Shown: piece by piece, positions 1-8,773 of the stretch
Numbering within the stretch: position 1 is the stretch's first letter
How the letters are laid out: every line of letters starts with the position of its first letter
Origin: a virus
Strand: one strand, 5' to 3'
Length of the DNA stretch: 35,879 bases
IMG/VR virus record: IMGVR_UViG_3300024968_000001
Location: 1-35,879 of that record
Translations under genes and position numbers: made by a program
The notes under the pieces: generated by a model
Seen by the model: only the letters and a program-made list of their open reading frames with translations
Database searches by the model: none
Told to the model about the DNA's origin: nothing

Positions 1-127
1 ATTGATATTATATGCGCTTTACAGTTTCAACAAAGCGCATTGTAATACAATAAGTGATTGAATTTGAGACTATTTGATAGTATTGATGTTAAACAATATC
101 AGATAAATGTGCTTCTTCTGGGCACCA
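1..127. repeat. 127-bp terminal direct repeat, left copy
   Basis: These bases are repeated without a mismatch at the other end of the window. Removing one copy gives a circle of 35,752 bp in which the integrase is followed directly by the left non-coding region. A length of exactly 127 is the usual largest k-mer of de Bruijn assemblers, so the simplest reading is the overlap of a circular contig. Real attL/attR repeats of a prophage are the alternative. Confidence 0.95.
12..40. repeat. Perfect hairpin in the att region
   Basis: ATGCGCTTT (12-20) and AAAGCGCAT (32-40) form a 9-bp perfect inverted repeat around an 11-nt loop. There is no T-tract on either side, so it is not a convincing intrinsic terminator. 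It lies upstream of the integrase (second copy at 35764-35792). It could be a recombinase or accessory-protein site, or it could stop leftward late transcription before int. Confidence 0.6.
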
Positions 128-329
128 AATAACAAGCAAACACGCGGCTTTCAGACCATCTAGTGTAATTTATGTGTAGCTAGTTTAAAAATAGTATTAA
201 ATCACTACCTTTAACACTTAAAAAACGTTACACACATCAAGCTAACTAGAATCGATTATAAACGTAATTGCATTTATATTCAGAACTATTGGATTTAAGT
301 AATCGATACAAATAAATACATAGGGTCAA
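128..329. other. Non-coding att/regulatory region
   Basis: No gene is visible between the terminal repeat and the end of the Rz-like gene. The stretch is AT-rich. It holds an 8-bp inverted repeat, ATCGATTA (251-258) and TAATCGAT (300-307), and a GTGTAATTT word at 163-171 that matches the tandem words in front of int. Its place between the late-operon end and the integrase fits an attP region, but the core crossover site cannot be named without a bacterial junction. Confidence 0.5.
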
Positions 330-920
330 CTAATGAGCTTGCTCTACAGTACCGCCGCACTTATGATTGCTACACACACCATCAATCCAGCCACGCGCCA
401 GGTTAAAGTCTGCAGTAGTTACTGCGCACGCTTCTTCGACAATTGATAATCTAGTATCGGCTGCGTCAAGCTTTCGCCTGCAGCTGGCAGATTGCTCGGT
501 ATCGCTGGTAGCTTCGCCTGCGGCACTGGGATTACCGGCTTCGATGGACATGCGGTCAGCATAAGAAGCAAGCCTAAAATCAGCATTAGTTTTGTTAGCA
601 TATAAACTACTCACTTTCTTTTGAAGTTGTGCCCTATCTACATTTAAAGCGGCAATGATTGATTTGTGCTTATTGATCTCAAGCTCTACAGCCTTTTGCG
701 TGTTAGCTTCAATGATCTGATTCTTTTGCGCTTGCAGCGCGGCTTCTTCTTTCGCTAGTGCAATGTACTCTGCGAAATCCTGCTTTTCCTGCTCAAACGC
801 GCTTTTGTAGTGCCAGATAGCCACCAGCATCAGCACTACCAGCACAATGCGCCAGTGCGTGATTAGCAGTTGAAGTAAAGATTGAAACTTACCTAATAAC
901 CATAAGCCGAAAGTAATCAT
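330..920 (-). CDS. Rz: Rz-like i-spanin (inner-membrane spanin subunit)
   Basis: 196 aa. One N-terminal membrane segment (about residues 18-38) is followed by a long, charged, Lys/Glu/Gln-rich helical region with coiled-coil character (about 40-110) and a variable tail. This is the plan of class-I Rz proteins, which sit in the inner membrane and span the periplasm to fuse with the outer membrane in the last step of lysis. The ATG overlaps the stop of the endolysin gene (ATGA), with GGAG 8 nt upstream. The Rz1 partner is encoded inside this gene in another frame, which strongly supports the call. It is the last gene of the leftward late operon. Confidence 0.85.
   Translation of the reverse strand: MITFGLWLLGKFQSLLQLLITHWRIVLVVLMLVAIWHYKSAFEQEKQDFAEYIALAKEEAALQAQKNQIIEANTQKAVELEINKHKSIIAALNVDRAQLQKKVSSLYANKTNADFRLASYADRMSIEAGNPSAAGEATSDTEQSASCRRKLDAADTRLSIVEEACAVTTADFNLARGWIDGVCSNHKCGGTVEQAH
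419..601 (-). CDS. Rz1: Rz1-like o-spanin lipoprotein embedded in Rz
   Basis: 60 aa, fully inside the Rz gene in a different frame. The N-terminus is a lipoprotein signal ending in the lipobox LTAC, so Cys18 would be lipidated. The mature part of about 43 residues is proline-rich (P19, P22, P25, P27 and later). Small size, lipobox, proline content and complete nesting are hallmarks of lambda-type Rz1, which sits in the outer membrane and binds the C-terminus of Rz. The ribosome site is weak, which fits production by coupling to Rz translation. Confidence 0.85.
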   Translation of the reverse strand: MLTKLMLILGLLLMLTACPSKPVIPVPQAKLPAIPSNLPAAGESLTQPILDYQLSKKRAQ

Positions 921-1384
921 TGGTCTAACTCCACAAAATCCAAAGGGTCCAATCTGTTAGCCGTACCTAATCCGCACACTTGCTTGGTGCGAATCTCAAA
1001 ATGCAGGTGACCACCCTTAGCAATAGTTTCCATGCCAGCCGCATTGCCGGTGCTGCCAGTTTTACCAATCCAGCCGCCTGCATTAATCTTGTCGCCCACT
1101 TTTACCGAGACTAGGCTTAGGTGCGCGTAGAATGCATATAGCGGTTTGCCTTCATGCTCAAATTGGAGGGTTACTGTGTAGCCGTAGCCGTCATGCCCCA
1201 TGTTTACGCCAACGATAGTGCCATCAGCAACCGCAAGTGCCATGTCGCCTTTGTTAGCTTGTAGATCAACGCCTTGGTGCGCGCGCTTTGAGCCGTCCGC
1301 ATTTCTACGCACTAGCCCGAACTTAGCGCTATTCACACTGGCAAGTCCAGCTGTACGTAACTTACATATTTTTAATGGCTTCAT
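917..1384 (-). CDS. M23-family endolysin (LytM-type zinc endopeptidase)
   Basis: 155 aa, essentially one peptidase M23 domain. The zinc-binding HxxxD motif is H36/D40 (HQGVD), H88 lies in YAHLS, and the closing HxH motif is H126/H128 (HLHFE). M23 enzymes cut peptide cross-links of peptidoglycan. No signal peptide or membrane segment is seen, so export should depend on the holin genes just upstream. Its start overlaps the holin stop by ATGA and its end overlaps the Rz start. An M23 lysin replaces the transglycosylase or lysozyme of lambda or P22. Confidence 0.88.
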   Translation of the reverse strand: MKPLKICKLRTAGLASVNSAKFGLVRRNADGSKRAHQGVDLQANKGDMALAVADGTIVGVNMGHDGYGYTVTLQFEHEGKPLYAFYAHLSLVSVKVGDKINAGGWIGKTGSTGNAAGMETIAKGGHLHFEIRTKQVCGLGTANRLDPLDFVELDQ

Positions 1385-1656
1385 TTGTCACCTATCCTAT
1401 TTCTATAATCACCGCGCCACCTGTAAACCATCACTGGCCATATAAACAAAGTGATTGCCAGCATCATGATGAACACCGGAATGGTGATTTGATTGGGGGC
1501 CTTAAAGAACCAATAAACAACAATGGCAGATGAAATAAGTGCTGCCACGTACTTAGCAAGCCTACAAAGCTTATCGCCGCCATCCATCTTATAGAATGCG
1601 ATAAAGCACTCCACGCCCACATAAATTGCACAAACTAAACAGATACGAGCCAACAT
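1381..1656 (-). CDS. Small 3-TM holin-like protein
   Basis: 91 aa with three hydrophobic segments (about 3-22, 33-51 and 57-78) and a charged C-terminal tail. Size, topology and the place directly before the endolysin fit the putative three-TM holin families of proteobacterial phages, which form the lesion that releases or activates the endolysin. Start ATG overlaps the preceding stop (TAATG), with AGAGG 8 nt upstream. With another membrane protein upstream, it is unclear which is holin and which antiholin. Confidence 0.65.
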   Translation of the reverse strand: MLARICLVCAIYVGVECFIAFYKMDGGDKLCRLAKYVAALISSAIVVYWFFKAPNQITIPVFIMMLAITLFIWPVMVYRWRGDYRNRIGDK

Positions 1657-2036
1657 TATTTAATCCTCTGGAATCTAATTGAAATTAACTTACCACCTAG
1701 GTCAATTAACAATTCACGGTAAACCATCAAAGCCATTGCACCAAAAAAAGCCACCGGGTACTCAGCATCAGGAAAGTACTTTTTAAGCCAGAACATGGCG
1801 AAAGCTGTACAAATCGTTGTAATAAGCACATACCCTGCATTGCCAAAGAAGCGTAATGCTAGGTCAACTTTAGACTTTGCTTCAGGCGGTGCAGGACGAA
1901 AGGCAAGGCCGCAACCAGCACCAACAATGGCGATTAAAAATGTGATGGCTTGAATCTGAAAAACTGTGGTGATGGCAACGCCTATAGCTGCTAATATTGG
2001 CGCTGAGTTACCTGCGTGTGTAATTGGGTCTGACAT
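1656..2036 (-). CDS. Membrane protein, putative holin or antiholin
   Basis: 126 aa with about four hydrophobic stretches (roughly 12-27, 29-48, 63-84 and 92-106). The layout resembles small phage holin-like proteins found next to a 3TM holin in betaproteobacterial prophages. AAAGG is 6 nt before the ATG. Being one of three or four membrane genes in front of the endolysin, it probably takes part in lysis timing. Assignment rests on topology and context, not on a diagnostic motif. Confidence 0.5.
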   Translation of the reverse strand: MSDPITHAGNSAPILAAIGVAITTVFQIQAITFLIAIVGAGCGLAFRPAPPEAKSKVDLALRFFGNAGYVLITTICTAFAMFWLKKYFPDAEYPVAFFGAMALMVYRELLIDLGGKLISIRFQRIK

Positions 2037-2051
2037 AATTACCTTTCTTAT

Positions 2052-2288
2052 TTATTTTTTTATATTGTCCAACTCATCATGACGCAGCCAATCAAAGTTA
2101 TCTACAAATAACTCCGGCCTAGTCAACACAAACCATAGCAGCCGAATATGGTTAATTCTGTTGCTTTGGTCCATTGGTAAGCGTTTTGATTTGAATAGGC
2201 TGACGATGACAAACAAACCAAACAGCGCAAGCAGAAGAAATGTGCTGAAGCCTGCCGCCACAAGAATCCAAATGACTGAGCTAATCAA
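2052..2288 (-). CDS. Small membrane protein of the lysis region
   Basis: About 78 aa. A strongly hydrophobic N-terminal segment (about residues 3-31 of the chosen product) is followed by a basic, soluble tail. There is no ATG. The TTG at 2288 has AGGGA 6 nt upstream and overlaps the stop of the previous gene; a TTG at 2309 would add seven residues. Function unknown; a holin-related or phage membrane role is inferred from position only. Confidence 0.5.
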   Translation of the reverse strand: MISSVIWILVAAGFSTFLLLALFGLFVIVSLFKSKRLPMDQSNRINHIRLLWFVLTRPELFVDNFDWLRHDELDNIKK

Positions 2289-2613
2289 GATGGTTCCCTG
2301 TATGGTCAAATGGATTTAAAAGTACATTGCCAAACCACCGCGCCATCTTCCCCCTGAATGTTTGCTCATTCACATGGCGCTTTAGTCTTGCAGTTACTAG
2401 CAACTCTTTAGGTAGCTCTGCAAACAGAATACTGAACACTGTCATGTTATTGATGAAGTCAATCACAACACTTATCGCCACGAACGGCAAGCAAAGCACC
2501 CATAACACACCATTAAGCTTGTTTTCAGCATGCGCACGAATCATGCCCATGCTTGCAACGTACATGATGAAAAATACGTAAAGGTCAGCGACTAGGATGC
2601 AAAGCAACTTCAT
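2281..2613 (-). CDS. Conserved phage membrane protein, lysis region
   Basis: 110 aa with two hydrophobic segments (about 4-24 and 36-62), then a basic region and a C-terminus around FGNVLLNPFDHTG. The combination of an ELPKEL stretch, an arginine-rich segment and a closing NPFD motif resembles uncharacterised proteins I associate with lysis regions of Burkholderia-type prophages. ATG overlaps the stop of the tail-fibre chaperone gene (ATGA), so it is translationally coupled. Function not known. Confidence 0.6.
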   Translation of the reverse strand: MKLLCILVADLYVFFIMYVASMGMIRAHAENKLNGVLWVLCLPFVAISVVIDFINNMTVFSILFAELPKELLVTARLKRHVNEQTFRGKMARWFGNVLLNPFDHTGNHLD

Positions 2614-2984
2614 ACAATTTCTTTCAGCTCAGCTCGTAACACCGTCACTTGGTCGTTAACGTCTTTCAGCTTTTTGTAGAATGGGTTAACACCGTACAGA
2701 GTTTCCAATGAAACAGATTGTGCAGCCGCTTTCGATTCAAACATCATCAGCCAGCCTTCACGCTCCCCTCGCGTCATGTATTGGCTTGCCTCTAGAGCGT
2801 CAATTTCTGATTGCTTGTCAGCTTTACGTTCTGCTAGTGTTGGTTCGTCAAATGGAAACGGTACATTACCTTCACCTACCCACTTTAGATACCCTTGGTA
2901 ATCCGCATTGTTTAAATCAATTGGTATAGTCGCTCCGTCAAATATCCTAACAATGCTTGTTGAGTTTTTAATTAACTTATACAT
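2610..2984 (-). CDS. Tail-fibre-associated protein, probable chaperone-like
   Basis: 124 aa. The N-terminal half has the pattern of small proteins that follow tail fibres: a short strand region, a DGA.IP motif, then a YQGYLKWVGEGN segment, and after that a charged helix (about 50-75) and a helical C-terminus. It has an excellent ribosome site (AAGGAG, 5 nt) just after the fibre gene stop. Such proteins assist fibre folding or attach to it. No classical Tfa domain is evident, so the exact role is inferred. Confidence 0.55.
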   Translation of the reverse strand: MYKLIKNSTSIVRIFDGATIPIDLNNADYQGYLKWVGEGNVPFPFDEPTLAERKADKQSEIDALEASQYMTRGEREGWLMMFESKAAAQSVSLETLYGVNPFYKKLKDVNDQVTVLRAELKEIV

Positions 2985-2993
2985 TACAGCTCC

Positions 2994-4511
2994 TTATAAT
3001 TCTGCTGAGGCAGTCCATGTGAAATCACCAGGTGATGCTGCCTGAGCCCTAAAACCATGTGGACTAACATAGCTTGACACGCTTACAGATACAGAGGCGC
3101 CACTAGTTGTTGTGACGGATACAGTAGCCACGGCCCTTTTTAATGACCTATAGGAGATATTGGCAGTGTTATTAACAGTGACTTGGTGTGTAGGCGCTTC
3201 ATAGTACCTATAGCACAAAGCCTCCTCTTGGGTGGCGCTTCTGGCTTCAAAAGATGAAGCCTGTTGATTTAGCTCTAATTGAACTAACGCAATCTTGAAG
3301 TTATTTGCAACATTGTCTAAGTTATTTACTTGGTTTGATGTTGCCCAAAAATCACCAGCAGCCCAAGCATTTGCAGCAGTTTGATACGTTGAACCTGCCG
3401 CCAATGCGAAAACTACATCTAAACCAACACCAGTGTCGTACAGCCATGTTCCAGATGTATCTACCGCAATGATCACTGTAGCTAACTCCCACGCATCAGT
3501 TACCGATTGCGTGTACTCTGCAACATATGAACGGTTTGCAGCACTGTTACGTAACGCTACACAATGAGTACCGGTTTTTGTGTGTTTATGCCAGAAGCTA
3601 AGCGTAACGTACCGCACACCAGCCTGACCAAACCCTAATGACGCAGAATTTAAACCTTCTATCTTCTGACGCACCGCCATTAAGTCACCAGCTGCTATGG
3701 CGATGTCAGCTGTAGTTACGTCCACATGCAAACAATGGGTGGAATACGTACCCGATTGAGCCGCAGTAGGGGAATCTGCGGTTTTTAGAACAGAAGCCAC
3801 GCCGGCTGAGGTATTACGGTATTGCCAGCGGTCTGCTGAATAAGCCGCATCTGCAATTGCTGCGAAAGTGGTACCGCGTTGCCAAGGGTTAGTAGCAAAG
3901 TCGCCGCCTATGATTTTATTTTTAAAAGAAGATGCACTAGAGGACTGCGTTACCGCGCTTCCATCCTGCTTAGTAACATTAACTCGCACCACCCCAGCGC
4001 CGTCTTTAAACACTTTCAACCTATCGCCAGCAGCGCAGGTATAACTTACACCACCGCTTATGTTCATTGTGGTTGCGTTATAGGTAAGAGGTAGTGCACC
4101 AACGGCCACCAATTCCATTTGCTGGCCAGCATTCATAGTGAAAGCTGTGATGGCTGTTGTACCTGTGATGCGTATAGTATTGCCAGTGGCAGCGGTTAAA
4201 TCTACCGTAGATGCAGAGGCTATATCGGCACCATCATCAAGATTTAGCAACCCTGTAATTACTGGGTTTGATTTCTTTAAAAATCCCCAGTCAACAGATG
4301 CTAACTCTCCTTTTTCAATCCATGCGCTATTCGCTGCATTACGTTGCTTCATTAAGCCAGAGGTAGTATCCGCCCATGTCATATAGGCAAAAGTTACCGC
4401 TGGAGACGTTGCGCCTGAACTATTGCTTACTAAAGCCGCGATTGCGTTATTGAGATCAGTCCTAAATGATGCTCCAGGCTGATTGTTTAAAGTCATTGCA
4501 TGTTGTGACAT
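2994..4511 (-). CDS. Tail fibre / receptor-binding protein
   Basis: 505 aa. The N-terminus (about 1-75) carries the tail-attachment type of region seen in many siphovirus fibres, with FRTDLNNAIAAL and a YMTWADTTSGLMKQR segment. The middle is low-complexity, Ala/Thr/Ser-rich and beta-prone. From about residue 195 (KNKIIGGDFATNPWQRG) it resembles carbohydrate-binding-like fibre domains. It probably decides host range together with gpJ. AAGGGC precedes the ATG, and the gene follows a small ORF after 3 nt. Such C-terminal parts are usually the most variable of the phage. Confidence 0.75.
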   Translation of the reverse strand: MSQHAMTLNNQPGASFRTDLNNAIAALVSNSSGATSPAVTFAYMTWADTTSGLMKQRNAANSAWIEKGELASVDWGFLKKSNPVITGLLNLDDGADIASASTVDLTAATGNTIRITGTTAITAFTMNAGQQMELVAVGALPLTYNATTMNISGGVSYTCAAGDRLKVFKDGAGVVRVNVTKQDGSAVTQSSSASSFKNKIIGGDFATNPWQRGTTFAAIADAAYSADRWQYRNTSAGVASVLKTADSPTAAQSGTYSTHCLHVDVTTADIAIAAGDLMAVRQKIEGLNSASLGFGQAGVRYVTLSFWHKHTKTGTHCVALRNSAANRSYVAEYTQSVTDAWELATVIIAVDTSGTWLYDTGVGLDVVFALAAGSTYQTAANAWAAGDFWATSNQVNNLDNVANNFKIALVQLELNQQASSFEARSATQEEALCYRYYEAPTHQVTVNNTANISYRSLKRAVATVSVTTTSGASVSVSVSSYVSPHGFRAQAASPGDFTWTASAEL

Positions 4512-4514
4512 AAT

Positions 4515-4739
4515 CTAGCCCTTATTTAATTGTTGTTGTATGTATACCAAGGTAGGCATAAACGTTTTTTTATCCGCATCCCATTGGTAACCACCTATTG
4601 CTAAATCACAATCTGACGGCACCAAAACATCACTGGCCGTTAACTCAGACTTTGGAATATGCTTTACGCCTTGATAGATGTTTTTATCATCTAAATTAGC
4701 TACTGAGACCAACTCGATTGTTGTATTTTTTTTTGCCAT
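4515..4739 (-). CDS. Small hypothetical protein between gpJ and tail fibre
   Basis: 74 aa, soluble and acidic/basic mixed, with no recognised domain. A strong ribosome site (AAGGAG) overlaps the end of gpJ and sits 5 nt before ATG. Its place between the central fibre gpJ and the side fibre suggests a structural linker or assembly factor, but nothing in the sequence proves it. The A8 run after the start (Lys codons) lies close to the ATG. Confidence 0.6.
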   Translation of the reverse strand: MAKKNTTIELVSVANLDDKNIYQGVKHIPKSELTASDVLVPSDCDLAIGGYQWDADKKTFMPTLVYIQQQLNKG

Positions 4740-4748
4740 CTGCGCTCC

Positions 4749-7700
4749 TTAAACTGGCACCTTAGCAACAACACTAAGTGCCGAAATTGATATGTTATGA
4801 CTGATATTTCCACTCGCTAAATCAAGCTTGAATCTAGCTGCCCTGCATGTAAAATCAGCTACAAAGAATGGTGTGTATGCACTCCAAACTGGAGAGCCAA
4901 GCGGATTATCATTGGTAGTAGAGGCATACAATGTTGCATCACAATCATTAATGGTTGAGCCATCCATCAAACCCCAGCTATCAACACTGTCGGTACGGCT
5001 ATCAATATATTCACCAGTATCGAAACTGAATGCAGTTATCGCAGACTCAAACCTATAAGTTGCAACTGAGGCCAGATCCATAATCGCATTAAATTCATAC
5101 GACCCATCAGCCATAATGCCGCCCACAAAATCTATCAAACCCAAATCATCAACATTGGTTAAGATGTCGTCGATTAGCGTAGCTGCTGATAATTGAATTG
5201 AGTTTGCAACCAGTGAAACATCCGTTTTTGTGCCGCCGAATGAAGGGTGCTGTGTTGATGTGGCCACTGTAGAAAAGCCTGTGACCATCCCCTCTGTTGC
5301 TATAAATGAAACTTCGTTTTCAGACCAATTACCAGTTGAGTCAACGGCCTTAGCCATATAAGTGCCTGTCATCAATGGCAATAGCCCGCTTACTGCATTT
5401 CCTGAGAAAGCTTCAAGAATTACACCATCAACCCAAGTCGCACCTGATACTAATGGGCTATGCCTAATCACGATATTGCCACCCACTTGAACATCTAAAT
5501 CCGCATGTAATGACCAAGAGGCAAGTGCTAAACCAGAGCTCTTAATAATGCTGAAAGAATTAACATTAACTGGCGGTGTAGTTTTCCCATAGATAGTGGC
5601 AACTGTTTGGCTACCCTGAGAGCGACGCCCTAGATTATTTACGGCATAAACGGTAAAGGTGTAATCACCTTCTACAAGAGGCTTAATGTCTATGCTATTA
5701 GTACGGATGTTATCAATCGTGATAGGGTTCTGATTAGACAGCTGGTATGTCAGCACATAGGTAGATGCTGCAGGCACCAGATCCCAACTCACCGTAGCAT
5801 TCACCCCAATCACACTTAAACCGACCAGGTATAAAGATTCCACTACATTTAAATTAGATGGTGTAGCTGGCTGTCCAGCATTAATAGCACTTGTTTGCAA
5901 TGGCTCTAAAACTAACCCCTGCTCTACCGCAGCATACTTATCAGCCCGGTAAGCCAGCGCAACAATCTCAAGCTGCGTTTTATCTACCTCGGCAATAGAA
6001 ACCACGCGCCATGTTTCAGGCACCAAATCACTAGCAGCCACTACCCACATAGAATAATTTTGTGGGGCGCTACTAAAGTCACTCTCCAAATCAATCACGG
6101 TATGCGAACCAGCTGCATTAGTAATTGCCTTAGTTTCAATCTCGCCATTAGCTAAGCAGCATGAAATTTGGTAAGTCTTGCCAGCTTCAATAGTAATGGC
6201 GGCATCAATAGTCACTTGGCTTGCGCTTGCAGCAACCAAACGCCCCCCCATCCGCTTACCTGCACGCACTGGATCTGTGGTTTGAATCAAACTACCTGAT
6301 TGAATAAAGACTGAATCTAAGCCAGCTTTAAACGATACCGTTTCAACCTCTTCTTGCTCGGTAGTTAGCAACATTTTACCCAAGCGGTGCGCCTGCCCAC
6401 GCGAGGTGCAGCCGGCTGCCACAATCTCAGTTTGCACCACACCAAAACGTGAGATTGCATCGTTATCAGACACATACTCAATTTTTGGTAAATAGTTGTC
6501 TAGTGGATCAATCCAAGTTACTAATACAACAGTGTGACGGACTTTTACACTTGAACCTGAATAGTTAAATACACCATCCACCACATTAGCAGGGCTAAAA
6601 ATCTGAGACACATCCTGTGGCGCATCTTGAGATACATACACGGAACCAGAAGCCCAATACACCATTGCTCTGAATATAGAAGCAATATTAGAAAGCACCT
6701 GGTACGCTTGCTCTCGCGTTTGCAAATAAAGATTACATGTAAAACGAGGCTCTGAGCCACCAAAACCATCATCAACAAACTCATCACAATACTTACCAAT
6801 GGAGTACAAACCCCATTTATCAATCATGCCTTCGCCAATTAAATCACCAAGGCCATAACGATTATTGGTGGCAATATCGTAGAAGATCCATGCAGGGTTA
6901 TCCGTCCAGGCTACCGTAAATGTACCATCCCAAGTGCCGGTATATTCACGGGTCAATGGGCTATAGTTAGATGGCACCTTAACTTTAATGCCTCTAATTT
7001 CATATCGACGCACTGGAATACTATTGAACTGACTAGAGTCAATCTGCAAGGCCACTAATGCCGTGTTTGGATAAGTCAGCTTGGCATCAATAATTTCAGT
7101 ATAGCTATCCCACATCGTATTGTTTTGAAGCGCAATCGTTGTGCTGTCCGGTGTGATCCTACGTACACGAACATCCCACTCATCACCTTCTGGCAATGGC
7201 ACGTAATAAGCGCGCTGGTATTTAGAGGTTGTTTTACCTGATATCGTGTCCGTGTAAGCAGGAGCGTATAACTCTGCGTAACCTATAGAGACTGAGCCAC
7301 CATAGGCCATACCAGAAACAACGTAAGGGTCAAACTGTTGGTATCTATATGCTATTGCACTACCACCTGTTTTAAGCGCTCTAAACTGATATAAACCACT
7401 TGCTAAAGTGAGTGAAAAAGTACGGGAACCAGTTGGAGAGGTAAATGAGCCAGGACTATAATTTCCGTTAACAACGTCGGCTGATCCATTACCAGAGAAT
7501 GAATAATTTTCGTGGGTAATCCAATCAATAGCACCAACTACTCTATATTGAAGCGCTAAAGATAAACTTTGATTTCCTCCAATAAGCTGACCAACCCAGT
7601 TAACCGTGATATTAAACTTATCAGATACAACACCATTACTAACAAAGTCAGATCCATATGCAAAACTGCCAGATTGAAATGTTTTGCGTAAAGGCTGGGC

Positions 7701-8186
7701 CACAAAACCACCACCATCAGTTTGCACATCAATAGCAATCTCAACTGAGGTACCGTTAATATCGCCATTAGTTGTATCTTGCTGGCTTAACTGAGGCACA
7801 GAAAGCGTGACACGCACAGCTGTATTATTGGAATTAGTGATTGAACGAACAACACTTGAGGCCTGCTTAATCTGTACGCCAACAGGCCCCTCAGACTCTG
7901 CTGCAGAGAAGCCAGAAATATACTCTTGCGATTGAGCGCCATTGCGTGTTGATACAGTTACACCAGTAAAGTTAAATGAACCGTCAGCGTTTTGTAGCGG
8001 GGTGTCATCAAGATAGATTGATTTTAATCCATCCACCAAGCCTTCAATTTCACCCTCACTGATCACATCAATGATATTCGCATACTGAATAGATCTAAGC
8101 GTATCCGGGGCCTCAACAGCAACCCTTCCGCTGCCGCCGCCACCCTTACCACCACCCCCGCCATGTCCTTTAATCAGCTCACTCAT
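4749..8186 (-). CDS. J: gpJ-like host-specificity / central tail fibre protein
   Basis: 1145 aa. The N-terminus has the glycine-rich stretch (residues about 7-20) and then the typical gpJ opening, TLRSIQYANIIDVISEGEI, which starts the tail-hub domain. The middle has hub and beta-sandwich domains, including the Trp-rich segment NPAWIFYDIATNNRYGLG near 435-455. Fibronectin-III-like segments follow (about 775-865), then a variable C-terminus that should carry receptor specificity. In lambda, gpJ is the tail tip that binds LamB. Start ATG overlaps the gpI stop (ATGA). Length matches lambda gpJ (1132 aa). Confidence 0.93.
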   Translation of the reverse strand: MSELIKGHGGGGGKGGGGSGRVAVEAPDTLRSIQYANIIDVISEGEIEGLVDGLKSIYLDDTPLQNADGSFNFTGVTVSTRNGAQSQEYISGFSAAESEGPVGVQIKQASSVVRSITNSNNTAVRVTLSVPQLSQQDTTNGDINGTSVEIAIDVQTDGGGFVAQPLRKTFQSGSFAYGSDFVSNGVVSDKFNITVNWVGQLIGGNQSLSLALQYRVVGAIDWITHENYSFSGNGSADVVNGNYSPGSFTSPTGSRTFSLTLASGLYQFRALKTGGSAIAYRYQQFDPYVVSGMAYGGSVSIGYAELYAPAYTDTISGKTTSKYQRAYYVPLPEGDEWDVRVRRITPDSTTIALQNNTMWDSYTEIIDAKLTYPNTALVALQIDSSQFNSIPVRRYEIRGIKVKVPSNYSPLTREYTGTWDGTFTVAWTDNPAWIFYDIATNNRYGLGDLIGEGMIDKWGLYSIGKYCDEFVDDGFGGSEPRFTCNLYLQTREQAYQVLSNIASIFRAMVYWASGSVYVSQDAPQDVSQIFSPANVVDGVFNYSGSSVKVRHTVVLVTWIDPLDNYLPKIEYVSDNDAISRFGVVQTEIVAAGCTSRGQAHRLGKMLLTTEQEEVETVSFKAGLDSVFIQSGSLIQTTDPVRAGKRMGGRLVAASASQVTIDAAITIEAGKTYQISCCLANGEIETKAITNAAGSHTVIDLESDFSSAPQNYSMWVVAASDLVPETWRVVSIAEVDKTQLEIVALAYRADKYAAVEQGLVLEPLQTSAINAGQPATPSNLNVVESLYLVGLSVIGVNATVSWDLVPAASTYVLTYQLSNQNPITIDNIRTNSIDIKPLVEGDYTFTVYAVNNLGRRSQGSQTVATIYGKTTPPVNVNSFSIIKSSGLALASWSLHADLDVQVGGNIVIRHSPLVSGATWVDGVILEAFSGNAVSGLLPLMTGTYMAKAVDSTGNWSENEVSFIATEGMVTGFSTVATSTQHPSFGGTKTDVSLVANSIQLSAATLIDDILTNVDDLGLIDFVGGIMADGSYEFNAIMDLASVATYRFESAITAFSFDTGEYIDSRTDSVDSWGLMDGSTINDCDATLYASTTNDNPLGSPVWSAYTPFFVADFTCRAARFKLDLASGNISHNISISALSVVAKVPV

Positions 8187-8773
8187 AGTTGCGCCACGCT
8201 AAATCCAACAGAAACAACTTGAGAGCCAACACCCATCTTGCCATAGCAAACGGGCACAGGGTTACCTTGGCCAGTCACATTCACAGCACCTGAAAATGAA
8301 GTATTAGGGATATTTTCCGCACGCTCACCGGCATTCTTTTGTGCCTTTGGCGGTGCAAACAACATTTGAGAAACACCACCAAGCAATAAAGAGAAGCCAA
8401 TCCCTGAAGCAATGCCAGACAAACTATATGAGAATGAGCTCATGGTGCTTAAGTAAGTAGTACCAGGCAAGTAGAAAGATGCACCAATCAATGCAGCCCC
8501 CAGCAAAGCCTTACCTAAACCACCACTGCCAGACACGATAGGCACGATCTTAATTGTCTTAGATGTTCCAACGTGCAGCTTCTCTTGATTAGAACGGTTA
8601 TCACCACCGGCTAATACTTTGTAATAAGCTTGCCCATCCTGAATAATGGCATCTTTAAAATCAGCATAATTGGCGCAGAAAGCACGAATCACCTCAGCTG
8701 GTGTTCTAGCATTCAGTTGATGCACTTTTCCGTATCTATCGGCTAAAAATCCGTAAAGAATCACTGTTAGCAT
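8183..8773 (-). CDS. I: gpI-like tail assembly protein
   Basis: 196 aa from the ATG at 8773, which overlaps the gpK stop inside ATGCTAA; a TTG start at 8815 is less likely. The N-terminal part (about 1-80) has the small ubiquitin-like region of lambda gpI, and the middle is a glycine/alanine-rich hydrophobic region (about 85-150). The C-terminus ends with the PVCYG...VGSQVVS type motif common in this family. gpI acts in assembly of the tail-tip complex and is not found in the virion in lambda. Order K-I-J is as in lambda. Confidence 0.85.
   Translation of the reverse strand: MLTVILYGFLADRYGKVHQLNARTPAEVIRAFCANYADFKDAIIQDGQAYYKVLAGGDNRSNQEKLHVGTSKTIKIVPIVSGSGGLGKALLGAALIGASFYLPGTTYLSTMSSFSYSLSGIASGIGFSLLLGGVSQMLFAPPKAQKNAGERAENIPNTSFSGAVNVTGQGNPVPVCYGKMGVGSQVVSVGFSVAQL

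Noticed and set aside
12-40. Hairpin as Rho-independent terminator of the late operon
   Set aside because: No T-run follows the stem on either strand and it lies almost 300 bp past the last late gene.
119-127. GGGCACCA near the repeat end as the 3' end of a tRNA (att in tRNA)
   Set aside because: No T-loop motif or acceptor/T-stem pairing is visible in the preceding bases on either strand.
8150-8170. Glycine-rich stretch at the start of gpJ as an unusual repeat
   Set aside because: A Gly-rich N-terminus is common in gpJ proteins of proteobacterial phages.
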